Assembly (NCBI RefSeq): GCF_004118265.1
Contig: NZ_SDHW01000005.1
Span: 306,521-370,520 of the forward strand
Source: Lacibacter luteus
GTDB lineage: Bacteria > Bacteroidota > Bacteroidia > Chitinophagales > Chitinophagaceae
Reading direction: 5' to 3'
DNA length: 64,000 nt
The first letter of the stretch is position 1. Every line of letters starts with the position of its first letter. The notes below the pieces were generated by a model that ran no database searches, was not told where the DNA came from, and saw only the letters and a program-made list of their open reading frames with translations. A program made the position numbers and the translations under genes. Below, in pieces: positions 17,407-27,542 of the stretch.

Positions 17407-18504
17407 TCAGATGTTGATGGATCGATCTCTTGCCACAACCTTCCATGTTGTAATTGCTTCGTTGTTTTCTACCACAACAGCTTTATCATATAACGCAACA
17501 GTCGGGCAAATATGAAACGGCACGCCATACAATACATCGCCCACTTTAAAGGCTTTGCTGTCTGCAACTTTTAATACCAAATGTTCTTCGCTTTGGGAGT
17601 AGGGTGTAACTGATGGAGCATTTAAAAAGTGTACACGTGGTTGTGGGTTTTCAGCAGCAACAGACTTATGCCCAAGATCAGTCGTAATGGTTTGGTCATC
17701 TACAATGGAAACGACTCTTGTTATTACGAGTGCTGCATAATCAAACGGCTCATCGGGAACCTGGTGTTTGTAACCCCAATCCCAATACACAAACGTGCCG
17801 GGACTGCATTCCACATTCCGCTTTACGTGTGTTGGAAAACTCGGCGAACCGCCAGCTACGATTGTCACCGGTTTGTTGAGTTCTGTTTCAATTTTAGTTG
17901 CCAATGCAAGCACTTCAGCAAACGCCGCATTGCTTTTTTGCTGACGTACTTCAAGATCGGTATCTCTTAAATGACCATCGTATGCGTGCAGACCTTTGAA
18001 CTGAACGCCGGGTAATGCAATGAGTTGTTCGGCTAATGCAAATGCTTCGGCAGTTTTAATACCGCTTCTGTTCATGCCGCTGTTGATATCGATATAAACA
18101 TTGATTGATTTATTTGCTGATGTAAACAGATCAGACAACGCTGTTGCAGTATCAATATTATCAACCAAACAACTGAATGTAGTTTGCGGATATTGCTCAA
18201 CTAATGAAACTAATCGTTTTGCTTTTGGTCCAACAGGTTGATATGCCAGCAATACATCTTTGGCTTGCAACATAGCCAGCATTTCCGCTTCAGCAATAGT
18301 GGCACATTTGAATTTGGCAATTCCTGCTGCCATCATCATTGCACATGTTTCGGCTGTTTTATTTGTTTTTACATGCGGACGAAGCCTGTCCACATCTTTG
18401 ATCATGTAAATTGCATGATCGATGTTTTGCTGTATGCGTTCCTTGTACAGCAGTAAAGCAGGGGAGTCGATCGTGTCAATATTATTTAGTTCGTACCAGT
18501 TCAT
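17407..18504 (-). CDS. D-threonine aldolase / D-serine dehydratase-like PLP enzyme
   Basis: A 365-residue cytosolic fold-III (alanine-racemase-like) pyridoxal-phosphate enzyme. The N-terminal barrel has RPHVKTNK with K46 as the likely PLP lysine, and INVYIDINSGMNRSGI. The C-terminal domain has PFHICPT, where H331-x-C333 resembles the His-x-Cys zinc site known in eukaryotic-type D-serine dehydratase. It either cleaves D-threonine-type beta-hydroxy amino acids or deaminates D-serine; sequence alone does not decide, although His-x-Cys leans to the dehydratase. It is convergent with eutC and divergent from nothing nearby, so it is probably a single-gene unit. Confidence 0.8.
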   Translation of the reverse strand: MNWYELNNIDTIDSPALLLYKERIQQNIDHAIYMIKDVDRLRPHVKTNKTAETCAMMMAAGIAKFKCATIAEAEMLAMLQAKDVLLAYQPVGPKAKRLVSLVEQYPQTTFSCLVDNIDTATALSDLFTSANKSINVYIDINSGMNRSGIKTAEAFALAEQLIALPGVQFKGLHAYDGHLRDTDLEVRQQKSNAAFAEVLALATKIETELNKPVTIVAGGSPSFPTHVKRNVECSPGTFVYWDWGYKHQVPDEPFDYAALVITRVVSIVDDQTITTDLGHKSVAAENPQPRVHFLNAPSVTPYSQSEEHLVLKVADSKAFKVGDVLYGVPFHICPTVALYDKAVVVENNEAITTWKVVARDRSINI

Positions 18505-18585
18505 ATCGCAAAGTTGAAGGATTTAAAACTACTGGTTTGCAATAACACAGCCAAATAAGGTGAGCTTTCCATCTTAACCATATAA

Positions 18586-18615
18586 AAAAAGGATAGCTAA
18601 AAAGCTATCCTTTTT
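18586..18615 (-). terminator. Terminator of the T9SS cargo gene
   Basis: AAAAAGGATAGCT / AGCTATCCTTTTT stem with a 4-base A loop, 20 bp downstream of the minus-strand stop at 18636. The A and T runs on both sides would let it work in either direction. Confidence 0.75.
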
Positions 18616-18635
18616 GAAGTTGTTCTGTAATGAAA

Positions 18636-21600
18636 TTACTTTTGAACAATCAGCTTCTTTGTTGTTATTTTTCCGTTCACAGAAAGTTTCAACAGGTATA
18701 ATCCCGATGAAAGATTTGTGAGATTATAACGAACAAGGTGATTGCCGCTGTTTGCACCCCTGTCGAGTGTGGCAACTTTCATTCCCATTAAATTATAAAC
18801 ATCAAGACTGTATGCCTGCGAATCTGTAGTGCTAAACTGAATAGCCGCCTGCTGTGTTGCAGGGTTTGGTGAAACAGTTAACACAAAAACTTCGGCTTGT
18901 TCCTCAGTTGTTAAATCGTTTCTGTTTTGTACAGTACTGGTACAGCCGCCTAACGAATAACCATTCTTCATCTGGTCGGGTACGCTGATGATGTTGATGC
19001 ATTTGTTCTTACCATCTTTGCACAATAATATTTTATCCATGTTATTACCGCAACGTGCATCAATCACTTTCAATGCAACGGCAGCAACAGCTTTACAGCC
19101 GTATTCGTTTGTTGCTTCAATGTTGTACGTATAATCGCCTGCAGTTGCTGGAGCAAAGCTTGTTACTGCTGCTGTGGCTGAACTGAGATTGGTTGCCGGT
19201 GTCCATACAAAACTGCTTAGTGTACTGTTGGCATCTGTTGCAGTTAATGTTAGTTGCTGTGCGCCATAACCCAGCACAACTGTATTTGCATTTGTGCCGG
19301 TAAATGTATTGTCTGTACGACTCACTCCAACGGCTGGAGCAGGGATAGCACCCTCTATGGTAACAACAGCGGTTGTGCTGCTTACATTGTTGTTGTTGTC
19401 AGTAACCGTTAGTGTGATTGTATGTTCACCGATCTGTGTACAATCAAATGTTGTTTTATCAATTGCCAGTGATTTAATTCCATAGTCATCGCTGCTACCA
19501 TTGTTCACCTGTCCGGCAGTAATGGTTACTGCACCATTCACTAACGGAACAGAAATATTTTTTGCTACTGCAATTGGTTTGGTTGTATCAACAACGGTGA
19601 AACTCCATACATCACCCGTCGCCACTTCGCCATCACGCACTGCATCAATACGCCAGTACAAATTCCCCAAAGTAGTAATGTTCGGAAGCGTATACGTTTG
19701 TTCGGCAACAGCTGTTGCAACAGCAACAAGATTATTGGCTGCATTACCTGTGTACACATTATACGTTTGTGCCGTACCTTTCCATTTCAGTTCTATATCG
19801 CCATAACTTACTTGTGGGTCGCCATTAACCGGAGTAGGATCAGTTACTTTGTTTACAAACGGCGTTCCTGTTTGTATGCGTTGTATTTCCTGTGCTGTTA
19901 ATGCATAGTTGTACAAACGGATATCATCCATCTTATCATGGAAGGGTCTATTCTCTAAGGAATTGCCAATGAGTAAGGGGAGGTTTAAACCGGTAGAGCC
20001 ATATGTTGCACTGAAGGCAATTGATCCGGCTTCAACGCCATTGATATAAACTCTGAGACGTTTTGCTGCAGTATCTTTTACAGTAATGATGTTTGTCCAG
20101 TTGTTGTTGAAGATATAATAAGGCGAAGCTTTTTTCAGGTTCACATTCAAACTCACTTTCGCTGCTGCATCATCAATTGAGAAAGTGAGTGTGCTGTCAC
20201 GCAATTGCAGGCCATACCATTTACCACCGGGATCAGCAAACTTTCCTTTGTGGAAGAGATAACAATCTTTGCTTACAGCAGAATTATAATTGCTGTTGCC
20301 ATTGGTTAAGTTCACCCACATGGAAACAGTAAAGGAGTTGCGATCAAACATTAAATGATCAGCATGTTGCACAGTTGCCGCACTTGTTGCAACAGGATTT
20401 ACAAAGTTCAATCCGTTCGCAAATTTTCCTGCTGTCCATTCTGCTGCAGGCATATTGCTTACAACGCCGTTCCAATGATAGTTGCTGTTATCATTCACAA
20501 CAGTTCCGGTTGTTTCATCAAGCTTGTAATGTGCAACCATTCCTTTCGGTGAAACAGCTTTGAAATTCCACACAGTTCCGGTTGTTGTGCCTGCATCGCC
20601 AGTGGCATCCACACGCCAGTAGTAGGTTGTACCTGCAAGCAGATTACTGAATGTAACAGATGGATTCAACAAAGCAGCATCGGCTAAGAATGAAAGATTG
20701 TTTGCATCGGTACCGAAATAAACTTTGTACGAAGTTGTATTGATCTCGCCTTTCCAGGATGAGCTGATTGTTTCGTTATAACCTTCAAGACTTGCTCCGT
20801 TTGCTAGTGTTGGTGCGTACGGTGTAATAGGAAGTGGACTGGTATGAAACAGTTTCAACACATCCATATCATTCAACACATAGTTGTACACTTTAAATTC
20901 ATCGAGCATCCCTTTGTACGGCGCAGGTTTGTTGGTGGTGGTTAAAAACTCCAGCTCACCAATATTGCCAAGAATGAAATCACTTTCTTCGCCAATTGAT
21001 TGTGCTGCACCCGTACCTGTTGCCTGTTCTTTGATGAGTTGTGCATTATGATATACTTTTAGTTTTTTCGCTGCAGTATCTCGAATGATTACCACATGCA
21101 CCCAGTCATTCACAAAGAAGGGCACACCGCTGGTAGTTAACTCATACTTTGTAATATCATCATCAATAGCAAAACGGAACTCTTTATTCTTAAATTCAAT
21201 ATCGAAACGCTTACCTGTTGCACCGGTAGTTGTGTTCTTGGTAATAGAACCTTTACACAATAAGTAAGAGCTGGTATTGTTATCAGGTGGAAGCATTGAT
21301 GCAGGAGCTTTCATCCAGAATGAAATAGAGAAAGGCGATTTGTTAAGATAGAGATGATCGTTATGCGGAATGCTCACTACATATTTATCTACTGATGCAG
21401 TTGCAAAATCAACAGCGCCTTTTACTTTGCCCGGCACACGAATGCTGAGGTCATCATCATCCAATCCAAGAATACCATGATTGGCATATTCTGAACTGTC
21501 GATGATATCAATACCTTCTGTTTCATCAAAACTCCAGTGACCGATCATTCCCAACGGAAATGTTTTTGTTGTACGAAAGTTCCATACGTTTCCTGTTGTT

Positions 21601-23570
21601 GTTCCTTTTGCATTGGTTGCATCAACACGCCAGTAATAGTTGGTATATTCTGTAAGACTGTTGACCGTGAACGATGGACTTGCATTGTAAGCAACTGTTG
21701 CAACCTGTGTAAGACTGTTGGCATTTGTGCCAAAGAAAACAGTATAGTTCACTGTATTGCTGCTGCCGGTCCAGGTAAGTTTTACAGATCCGTTTGCAGG
21801 CTCTACCTGTTGTGCATTGTTTGTTGGAGTTGGATTTGATGTAACCGTTGGGGCAGAAGCAATCGGTGGAGTTGTAACAGAAACAACCGAGCTGTATGCC
21901 GATTGTGCTGTTGCAGAAACCGCTTTTAACCGATAGTAATAGGTTTTGTTCGGCAACAAACCTGTTACATCATCATACGAAACAACATTGGCAGCAGGTT
22001 GTGCAACCTGTGTAAACGTAGTTCCGTTTTCGCTGCGTTCAATAATAAAATTTGTTTCGTTATCGGCATTGTCTGTCCACTTTACAACGATCTTGCTGTT
22101 TGGCGTAGGCAATTCAAACGATGTAGCCGTTAAATTAACAGCCGTTGGATGTTTTACAAATGCAGGAGCGGGTGTGTTCACCAGTGAGTTGATGTACACT
22201 TCAATATTCAAATACTGTGGCAGGCTTGTGCTGAATGCAGTTGCATCAGCCGCATTGTTTTTATTCAAACCATTAGCATCTTCCCACGCATCGGGCATAC
22301 CATCACTGTCGCTGTCGGTTGGCGCAGGAGCGTTGAACACTTGTCCAAGTCCTCCATTTGCAAAAGGCAGATCAGTTTCACGATACACATAAAAACCATT
22401 TACACCTTTTGAAGCTACTTCGCTCATGAGTAAACCATCCACTGCATCACGACGGGGATAGTTACTTCCTGCATTGTTCATTACATGATCGTATGCCTGT
22501 GCTGCATTTAATGCTGGATTTGCAGCGGGATAAGCGAAGGGAATATTTTTAAATCCTTCGTCAGCAATACCGGGATAACCGATTGATGAACTGTTGTACG
22601 GCACTTCATCACCATCTAATATTCCATTGCGGTTGTTATCGTAAAAATTTCCTGCACCATAGAGATAAAAACTACCTGTACCTCTTGAGAAAGGAGATGC
22701 TTCACTCGGTGGTGTAAGCGGTCCACTCATGAAATAGTTGTTAATGATGTTTACTTCTGATACACCCGATGAACCACCCATGATATAGGCTTCACCGGAC
22801 CAGCCATAGTTGAGATTATCGGCTAAACGATTTCCATTTCCCCAATTGTACACAATGTTGTTTACAAACTCATTCACACCTTTTACTTTGGGGTTGCGTG
22901 TTTTATTACTGATGTATAAATTTTTGATCAAACTTACTTTGCCACCGTCAGGTGTTTGTATCAAACCACCTGCAGAATGATTTTCCCTGTGCAATCCTTG
23001 TGCTATAATGGAATTGGTGATGCTGATGTTATCGGGCGCTGTACCTTTTCCATCCCAGTTAATGGAAAACACTTCATCCATGCCCCAGGAGAACGACATA
23101 TGATCCATGATCATATTGGCGCCATTTGCAAGACCCGATGCATCTTTACCTGAATTACCTGTTGCGCCTAAGCGGAACCGTAAGTAACGGCAGATAACAT
23201 TATTGGCACCAGAGAATGTAACTCGTTTGTTGAAGATGGTAATACCATCGCCGGGAGCAGTTTGTCCTGCAATGGTACAGTTGGCTGCAACCACCACATC
23301 GGTTTGCAATGTGATGATACCACCCACAGCAAACACAACGATACGACCGGGCTGGCTCACCGCATCACGAAAGGAACCTGCACCTGCATCGTTGAGATTG
23401 GTAACAATATAAACCTGTCGTGTAGCATTGGCTCTTGCACCTTGTGCAAATCTTCCAAAACCTTCTGCTTCCGGAAAGGCCAGTGTTTGTGCGTTAAGAA
23501 TGGAGGAGGATAAAAACGAAAGCAAAAGCAGCAGTACGGATGCTGCAATTTGCAGAGTACTTTTTTTCAT
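18636..23570 (-). CDS. Giant secreted pectate-lyase-like protein with T9SS sorting domain
   Basis: A 1644-residue secreted protein, probably a polysaccharide lyase acting on pectin-like sugars. In order: signal peptide (1-28, ...SILNAQ); parallel-beta-helix pectate-lyase-like module (about 30-430; GFGRFAQGARANATRQVYIVTNLNDAGAGSFRDAV, MIMDHMSFSWGMDE); a Ca-binding-like DSDSDGMPDAWED; two fibronectin-III-like domains (about 480-670); a LamG/concanavalin-like domain (675-880); Fn3-like; a second LamG-like domain (975-1170); Fn3-like; HYR- and PKD-like beta domains (1265-1430); a Cys-bearing linker; and a type A T9SS sorting domain at the end (VSPNPATQQAAIQF...LSSGLYLLKLSVNGKITTKKLIVQK). The protein therefore implies a functional T9SS in this organism. 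Boundaries are approximate. Confidence 0.86.
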   Translation of the reverse strand: MKKSTLQIAASVLLLLLSFLSSSILNAQTLAFPEAEGFGRFAQGARANATRQVYIVTNLNDAGAGSFRDAVSQPGRIVVFAVGGIITLQTDVVVAANCTIAGQTAPGDGITIFNKRVTFSGANNVICRYLRFRLGATGNSGKDASGLANGANMIMDHMSFSWGMDEVFSINWDGKGTAPDNISITNSIIAQGLHRENHSAGGLIQTPDGGKVSLIKNLYISNKTRNPKVKGVNEFVNNIVYNWGNGNRLADNLNYGWSGEAYIMGGSSGVSEVNIINNYFMSGPLTPPSEASPFSRGTGSFYLYGAGNFYDNNRNGILDGDEVPYNSSSIGYPGIADEGFKNIPFAYPAANPALNAAQAYDHVMNNAGSNYPRRDAVDGLLMSEVASKGVNGFYVYRETDLPFANGGLGQVFNAPAPTDSDSDGMPDAWEDANGLNKNNAADATAFSTSLPQYLNIEVYINSLVNTPAPAFVKHPTAVNLTATSFELPTPNSKIVVKWTDNADNETNFIIERSENGTTFTQVAQPAANVVSYDDVTGLLPNKTYYYRLKAVSATAQSAYSSVVSVTTPPIASAPTVTSNPTPTNNAQQVEPANGSVKLTWTGSSNTVNYTVFFGTNANSLTQVATVAYNASPSFTVNSLTEYTNYYWRVDATNAKGTTTGNVWNFRTTKTFPLGMIGHWSFDETEGIDIIDSSEYANHGILGLDDDDLSIRVPGKVKGAVDFATASVDKYVVSIPHNDHLYLNKSPFSISFWMKAPASMLPPDNNTSSYLLCKGSITKNTTTGATGKRFDIEFKNKEFRFAIDDDITKYELTTSGVPFFVNDWVHVVIIRDTAAKKLKVYHNAQLIKEQATGTGAAQSIGEESDFILGNIGELEFLTTTNKPAPYKGMLDEFKVYNYVLNDMDVLKLFHTSPLPITPYAPTLANGASLEGYNETISSSWKGEINTTSYKVYFGTDANNLSFLADAALLNPSVTFSNLLAGTTYYWRVDATGDAGTTTGTVWNFKAVSPKGMVAHYKLDETTGTVVNDNSNYHWNGVVSNMPAAEWTAGKFANGLNFVNPVATSAATVQHADHLMFDRNSFTVSMWVNLTNGNSNYNSAVSKDCYLFHKGKFADPGGKWYGLQLRDSTLTFSIDDAAAKVSLNVNLKKASPYYIFNNNWTNIITVKDTAAKRLRVYINGVEAGSIAFSATYGSTGLNLPLLIGNSLENRPFHDKMDDIRLYNYALTAQEIQRIQTGTPFVNKVTDPTPVNGDPQVSYGDIELKWKGTAQTYNVYTGNAANNLVAVATAVAEQTYTLPNITTLGNLYWRIDAVRDGEVATGDVWSFTVVDTTKPIAVAKNISVPLVNGAVTITAGQVNNGSSDDYGIKSLAIDKTTFDCTQIGEHTITLTVTDNNNNVSSTTAVVTIEGAIPAPAVGVSRTDNTFTGTNANTVVLGYGAQQLTLTATDANSTLSSFVWTPATNLSSATAAVTSFAPATAGDYTYNIEATNEYGCKAVAAVALKVIDARCGNNMDKILLCKDGKNKCINIISVPDQMKNGYSLGGCTSTVQNRNDLTTEEQAEVFVLTVSPNPATQQAAIQFSTTDSQAYSLDVYNLMGMKVATLDRGANSGNHLVRYNLTNLSSGLYLLKLSVNGKITTKKLIVQK

Positions 23571-23730
23571 TTTGGCAAGTCAGTTTAGTCCATGAAATTA
23601 ATGGGGCGATATTTTTAACTGTCCTGCACTGTCGGGAAAGGTTGATAAAAGTGGATAAGCTGTCAGCTTTCTTTATAAAATCTTTATACCATTGCCTGTT
23701 CATTTTATACCATATTGATAAAACCCCGGC

Positions 23731-23738
23731 TACCTTTG
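23731..23738 (+). promoter_or_regulatory. -7 box for the kdpDE-kup operon
   Basis: TACCTTTG, a TAnnTTTG match 18 bp before the ATG at 23757. It lies downstream of the alternative TTG start at 23715, so it decides for the later start. Confidence 0.55.
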
Positions 23739-23756
23739 TTCTTTATTAAGTCAACA

Positions 23757-24884
23757 ATGTTCCGCAAATTATCTTCCACCTATCAGTTACTTATCAGTAT
23801 TGGCCTTGTGTTGTTTGTTGCAGGCGGATGTTATGCTTTTGAAGATTACCTTGGTTACAGGGTAGTGGCATTTATTTTATTGCTCACCGTATCGCTGGTA
23901 GCAGTTGTGTTTGATATATGGCCGGTGTTGTTTGCTGCTTTGTTAAGTGCGCTTTTATGGAACTTCTTTTTTATACCGCCAAAGTTCACCTTTCATATAG
24001 GTGATGCAGAAGATGTGCTGTTATTCTTTATGTATTTCGTTATTGCATTGATCAACGCCGTTATGACCAATCGCATCCGAAAAATTGAACAGGAAGTGCA
24101 GGAAAAAGAAGAGAAAGCAAAAACAGTAAAGCTGTACAATACGTTACTCAATTCTTTATCGCATGAATTAAAAACACCCGTAGCCGCCATTGTTGGCGCA
24201 AGCGATAATTTACTGGAAGAGCCTTCACGCTTAACAGAAGATAACAAAAAAGAACTCGTGTCAAGCATTTCAGTTGCTGCACTTCGTTTGAATCAACAGG
24301 TGGAAAATTTATTGAGCATGTCACGCCTTGAATCGGGTTTTATACAATTAAAGAAAGATTGGTGCGATATCAATGAACTGATCTACGATGTGGCGAACAG
24401 GCTCAATGAACAATTAAAGGATCATCAGCTCATTGTTACAATTGAAGAAGGATTGCCTTTTTATAAACTCGATTATGTACTAATGGAACAGGTACTCTAT
24501 AACCTGCTCTATAATGCAGCGCTTTACACGCCTGCATATGGCGATATACGCATTGATGTAAAAAATCAGAACGAAAAGTTATACAAATTAAATACTGCTG
24601 ACTCGGCACATAGTCAGCTCAAGAAAGAAATTCATCTGCTCTCTATTGTTATTGAAGACAGGGGAGCGGGTTTCCCTCCGACGGAAATAGAAAAAGTATT
24701 TGATAAGTTCTATCGCATGGGAAATACAAAAGCAGGCGGAACAGGTCTTGGTCTTTCTATTGTAAAAGGTTTTGTGGAAGCACATAATGGTACAGTTGTT
24801 TTGGAAAATGTGCCGCATGGCGCAAGGTTTACGATCAACATACCTGCTGAAACATCATACATTAATCAGTTGAAAAATGAATAA
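23757..24884 (+). CDS. kdpD: KdpD-like sensor histidine kinase lacking the N-terminal KdpD domain
   Basis: A 375-residue inner-membrane sensor kinase. Four clustered hydrophobic segments (about residues 8-105) match the DUF4118 membrane module of KdpD, followed by a coiled linker (IRKIEQEVQEKEEKAKTVK), a HisKA domain with H136 in SLSHELKTPVAAIVGASDNLL, and the catalytic ATPase domain with N box NLLYNAALYTP and G boxes DRGAGFP and GGTGLGLSIVKGF. The large cytosolic KdpD and UspA-like parts that start E. coli KdpD are absent. It overlaps kdpE by 8 bases. In Kdp systems such kinases sense K+ limitation; here the output gene nearby is Kup rather than KdpFABC. Confidence 0.86.
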   Translation: MFRKLSSTYQLLISIGLVLFVAGGCYAFEDYLGYRVVAFILLLTVSLVAVVFDIWPVLFAALLSALLWNFFFIPPKFTFHIGDAEDVLLFFMYFVIALINAVMTNRIRKIEQEVQEKEEKAKTVKLYNTLLNSLSHELKTPVAAIVGASDNLLEEPSRLTEDNKKELVSSISVAALRLNQQVENLLSMSRLESGFIQLKKDWCDINELIYDVANRLNEQLKDHQLIVTIEEGLPFYKLDYVLMEQVLYNLLYNAALYTPAYGDIRIDVKNQNEKLYKLNTADSAHSQLKKEIHLLSIVIEDRGAGFPPTEIEKVFDKFYRMGNTKAGGTGLGLSIVKGFVEAHNGTVVLENVPHGARFTINIPAETSYINQLKNE

Positions 24885-25563
24885 CGCATCCATCCTTGTC
24901 ATTGATGATGAAGTGCAGATACGCAGGCTGCTGGAAATTACATTGGAGAGTAATAATTTCCAGGTAACATCAGCAGCAGATGCAAAAGAAGGAATGCGGA
25001 TAGCAGCTACACATCCTCCTGATCTGATCATTCTTGATCTTGGTCTGCCCGATGAGAATGGACATATTGTATTAAAGAAATTAAGAGAATGGTTCACCAA
25101 ACCTGTGCTGATCTTATCCGTACAAAGCAGTGAAGAAGATATTGTAAAAGCGCTCGACAATGGTGCAAATGATTATTTGGTGAAACCATTCCGTACAGGC
25201 GAATTGCTGGCACGCATCCGTTCGGCTTTACGCAGTGCTGTAGATGAAAATGATGATCCCGTTATTGATTGTGGTGATCTGCAAATTGATCTTGCAACAC
25301 GCACGGTAAAAAAACAAAACGAAATAGTAAAGCTTACTGCAACAGAATATAAACTGCTGAGCATTTTTGCACAACAGGAAGGAAAAGTATTAACGCATCA
25401 ATATCTCCTGCGTGAAGTATGGGGGCCTGGTTATATCAATCAATCACAATACCTGCGGGTTTTCATTGCACAGCTGCGTAAAAAAATTGAAACAGATCCA
25501 AACCGTCCTGCACATATCATTACTGAATCGGGTGTAGGGTACAGGTTTATAGCCAAAGACTAA
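24877..25563 (+). CDS. kdpE: KdpE-like response regulator (OmpR family)
   Basis: A 228-residue DNA-binding regulator. The receiver domain (1-120) has the acidic pair D10/D11, phospho-acceptor D54 in LIILDLGLPD, and K103 in LVKPFRTGELLARIR. The winged-helix domain (about 130-226) has TATEYKLLSIFAQQEGKVLTHQYLLREVWGPGY and ends HIITESGVGYRF. The receiver and linker read most like KdpE among OmpR-type regulators. It overlaps the kinase gene (ATG inside its last codons) and is followed 23 bp later by kup, so it likely controls its own operon. Confidence 0.9.
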   Translation: MNNASILVIDDEVQIRRLLEITLESNNFQVTSAADAKEGMRIAATHPPDLIILDLGLPDENGHIVLKKLREWFTKPVLILSVQSSEEDIVKALDNGANDYLVKPFRTGELLARIRSALRSAVDENDDPVIDCGDLQIDLATRTVKKQNEIVKLTATEYKLLSIFAQQEGKVLTHQYLLREVWGPGYINQSQYLRVFIAQLRKKIETDPNRPAHIITESGVGYRFIAKD

Positions 25564-25586
25564 TCAAGAAACATAAAAGTAAAAAG

Positions 25587-27530
25587 ATGAAATCGAATAG
25601 CATTCATTCGAACAGGGTAACTATTGCCTCATTGTTGGTAGCGCTTGGTATTATTTATGGCGATATTGGCACAAGCCCCTTGTATGTATTAAAAGCCATT
25701 ATTGGCACAAGAGAAATTGATGAAGTGCTGGTGCTTGGTGGCGTGTCGTGCATTTTCTGGACATTGGTTTTGCAAACCACCGTTAAATATATCTGGCTTA
25801 CGTTGAAAGCTGATAACGATGGAGAAGGTGGCATCTTCTCATTATATGCATTGGTGCGCAGGTACGGAAAAAAATTAGTGATACCTGCTATACTTGGTGC
25901 CACAACATTATTGGCCGATGGAATTATCACACCACCAATTTCTGTTGCATCGGCAGTAGAAGGATTAGAAGCAGTTGTTCCGCATTTACCAACAGTGCCC
26001 ATCGTGATCGTTATTTTATCATTGCTGTTTTTCTTTCAACGTTTCGGTACACAGAGAGTAGGTGGCATTTTTGGTCCGGCAATGGTCATTTGGTTTACGA
26101 TGTTGTTTGTGTTGGGCATCAGCCAGATCGTTCATTACCCGGCTATCATGAAAGCATTGAATCCTGTTTATGGATATGATCTGTTGCTGCGTTATCCCGG
26201 CGGCTTCTGGTTATTGGGTGCCGTGTTTCTTTGCACCACAGGTGCGGAAGCATTGTATAGCGATCTGGGACATTGTGGCCGAAAGAATATCCGCATCTCC
26301 TGGGCCTTTGTAAAAATATGTTTGCTGGTGAATTATCTCGGACAGGCAGCATGGGTAATGCATCAAGGTCAGCCTTTGCTTGAAGGACGTAATCCTTTCT
26401 TTGAAATAATGCCCGATTGGTTTTTAATTACAGGCATCATCATTGCCACTGCTGCAACCATTATTGCATCGCAGGCACTCATCAGCGGATCATATACACT
26501 CATCAGCGAAGCAATGAATCTTAATTTCTGGCCAAGAGTACGTGTGCGTCAACCATCTGATATGAAAGGACAGATCTATATTCCAAGTGTGAATGTGATC
26601 TTGTGGATCGGTTGTGTGCTGATGATCCTTTATTTTAAGAATTCAACACATATGGAAGCGGCTTATGGTTTTTCCATCACCATCACCATGATGATGACAA
26701 CTATTTTGCTCAGCTATTATCTTGTGTATAAACTGAAATGGAATAAATGGCTGGTGGCATTGATCCTTGTGTTATTCGCAACGGTTGAAACGTCGTTCTT
26801 TATTGCTAACGTCGCCAAGATAAAAGAACGCTGGATGTTTCTGTTCTTTGAACTCTTTATTTTTATGGTGATGTATGTGTGGTACAATGCACGCAAGATC
26901 AATAACCGCTTTACAAAGTTTGTTGATCTTGGTAAATATGCCAATACCATTAAAGAATTAAGTGAAGATGACCTGATACCGAAGTTCTCAACGCATCTGA
27001 TCTATCTCACTAAGGCGAATAACCGTCACCAGGTAGAGGAGAAGATCATTAATTCTATTTTTTCAAAGAAGCCTAAACGTGCCGATGTGTATTGGTTTGT
27101 GCATATCAACCGCACAGAGCATCCTTATACCTTATCGTATGATGTGTCGGAGTTACTCGATGATAAAGTGATCAAGGTAACCATCAATGCAGGTTTCCGT
27201 ATTCAGCCAAGAACGGAATTGTATTTTAAAAAGATCGTTCAGGATCTTGTAGTGAAGAAAGAATTGAACCTCCACATTCGACCAGATGGATCAACAAAGT
27301 ACAATGCACAACCCGATTTCAAATTCATTGTCATTGAGAAATTCCTGTCGGTAGAAAATGAATTCACGTTGAAAGATGGTTTGTTGCTGAATACATATTT
27401 CTTCCTGAAAGGATTGGGACAAAGCGATGAAAAAGCATTCGGGCTTGATAAGAGTGATGTGGTAGTGGAAGATGTGCCGTTACTGTATCAACCTGCTCAG
27501 CCAATTGAATTAACACGTGTTGCTCAGTAA
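25587..27530 (+). CDS. kup: Kup-family potassium uptake transporter
   Basis: A 647-residue inner-membrane K+/H+ symporter of the KUP/HAK/KT family. The signature GDIGTSPLYVLKAI opens TM1, followed by LKADNDGEGGIFSLYALVRR, ADGIITPPISVASAVEGLE, and TGAEALYSDLGHCGRKNIRISW. About 12 helices fill residues 10-430 and a cytosolic C-terminal domain of about 200 residues follows. The length fits the family (~620). It belongs to an operon with a KdpDE-like two-component system upstream (23 bp) and a small outer-membrane barrel downstream (12 bp), pointing to regulated K+ acquisition. Confidence 0.96.
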   Translation: MKSNSIHSNRVTIASLLVALGIIYGDIGTSPLYVLKAIIGTREIDEVLVLGGVSCIFWTLVLQTTVKYIWLTLKADNDGEGGIFSLYALVRRYGKKLVIPAILGATTLLADGIITPPISVASAVEGLEAVVPHLPTVPIVIVILSLLFFFQRFGTQRVGGIFGPAMVIWFTMLFVLGISQIVHYPAIMKALNPVYGYDLLLRYPGGFWLLGAVFLCTTGAEALYSDLGHCGRKNIRISWAFVKICLLVNYLGQAAWVMHQGQPLLEGRNPFFEIMPDWFLITGIIIATAATIIASQALISGSYTLISEAMNLNFWPRVRVRQPSDMKGQIYIPSVNVILWIGCVLMILYFKNSTHMEAAYGFSITITMMMTTILLSYYLVYKLKWNKWLVALILVLFATVETSFFIANVAKIKERWMFLFFELFIFMVMYVWYNARKINNRFTKFVDLGKYANTIKELSEDDLIPKFSTHLIYLTKANNRHQVEEKIINSIFSKKPKRADVYWFVHINRTEHPYTLSYDVSELLDDKVIKVTINAGFRIQPRTELYFKKIVQDLVVKKELNLHIRPDGSTKYNAQPDFKFIVIEKFLSVENEFTLKDGLLLNTYFFLKGLGQSDEKAFGLDKSDVVVEDVPLLYQPAQPIELTRVAQ

Positions 27531-27542
27531 TATATTTGCAGA

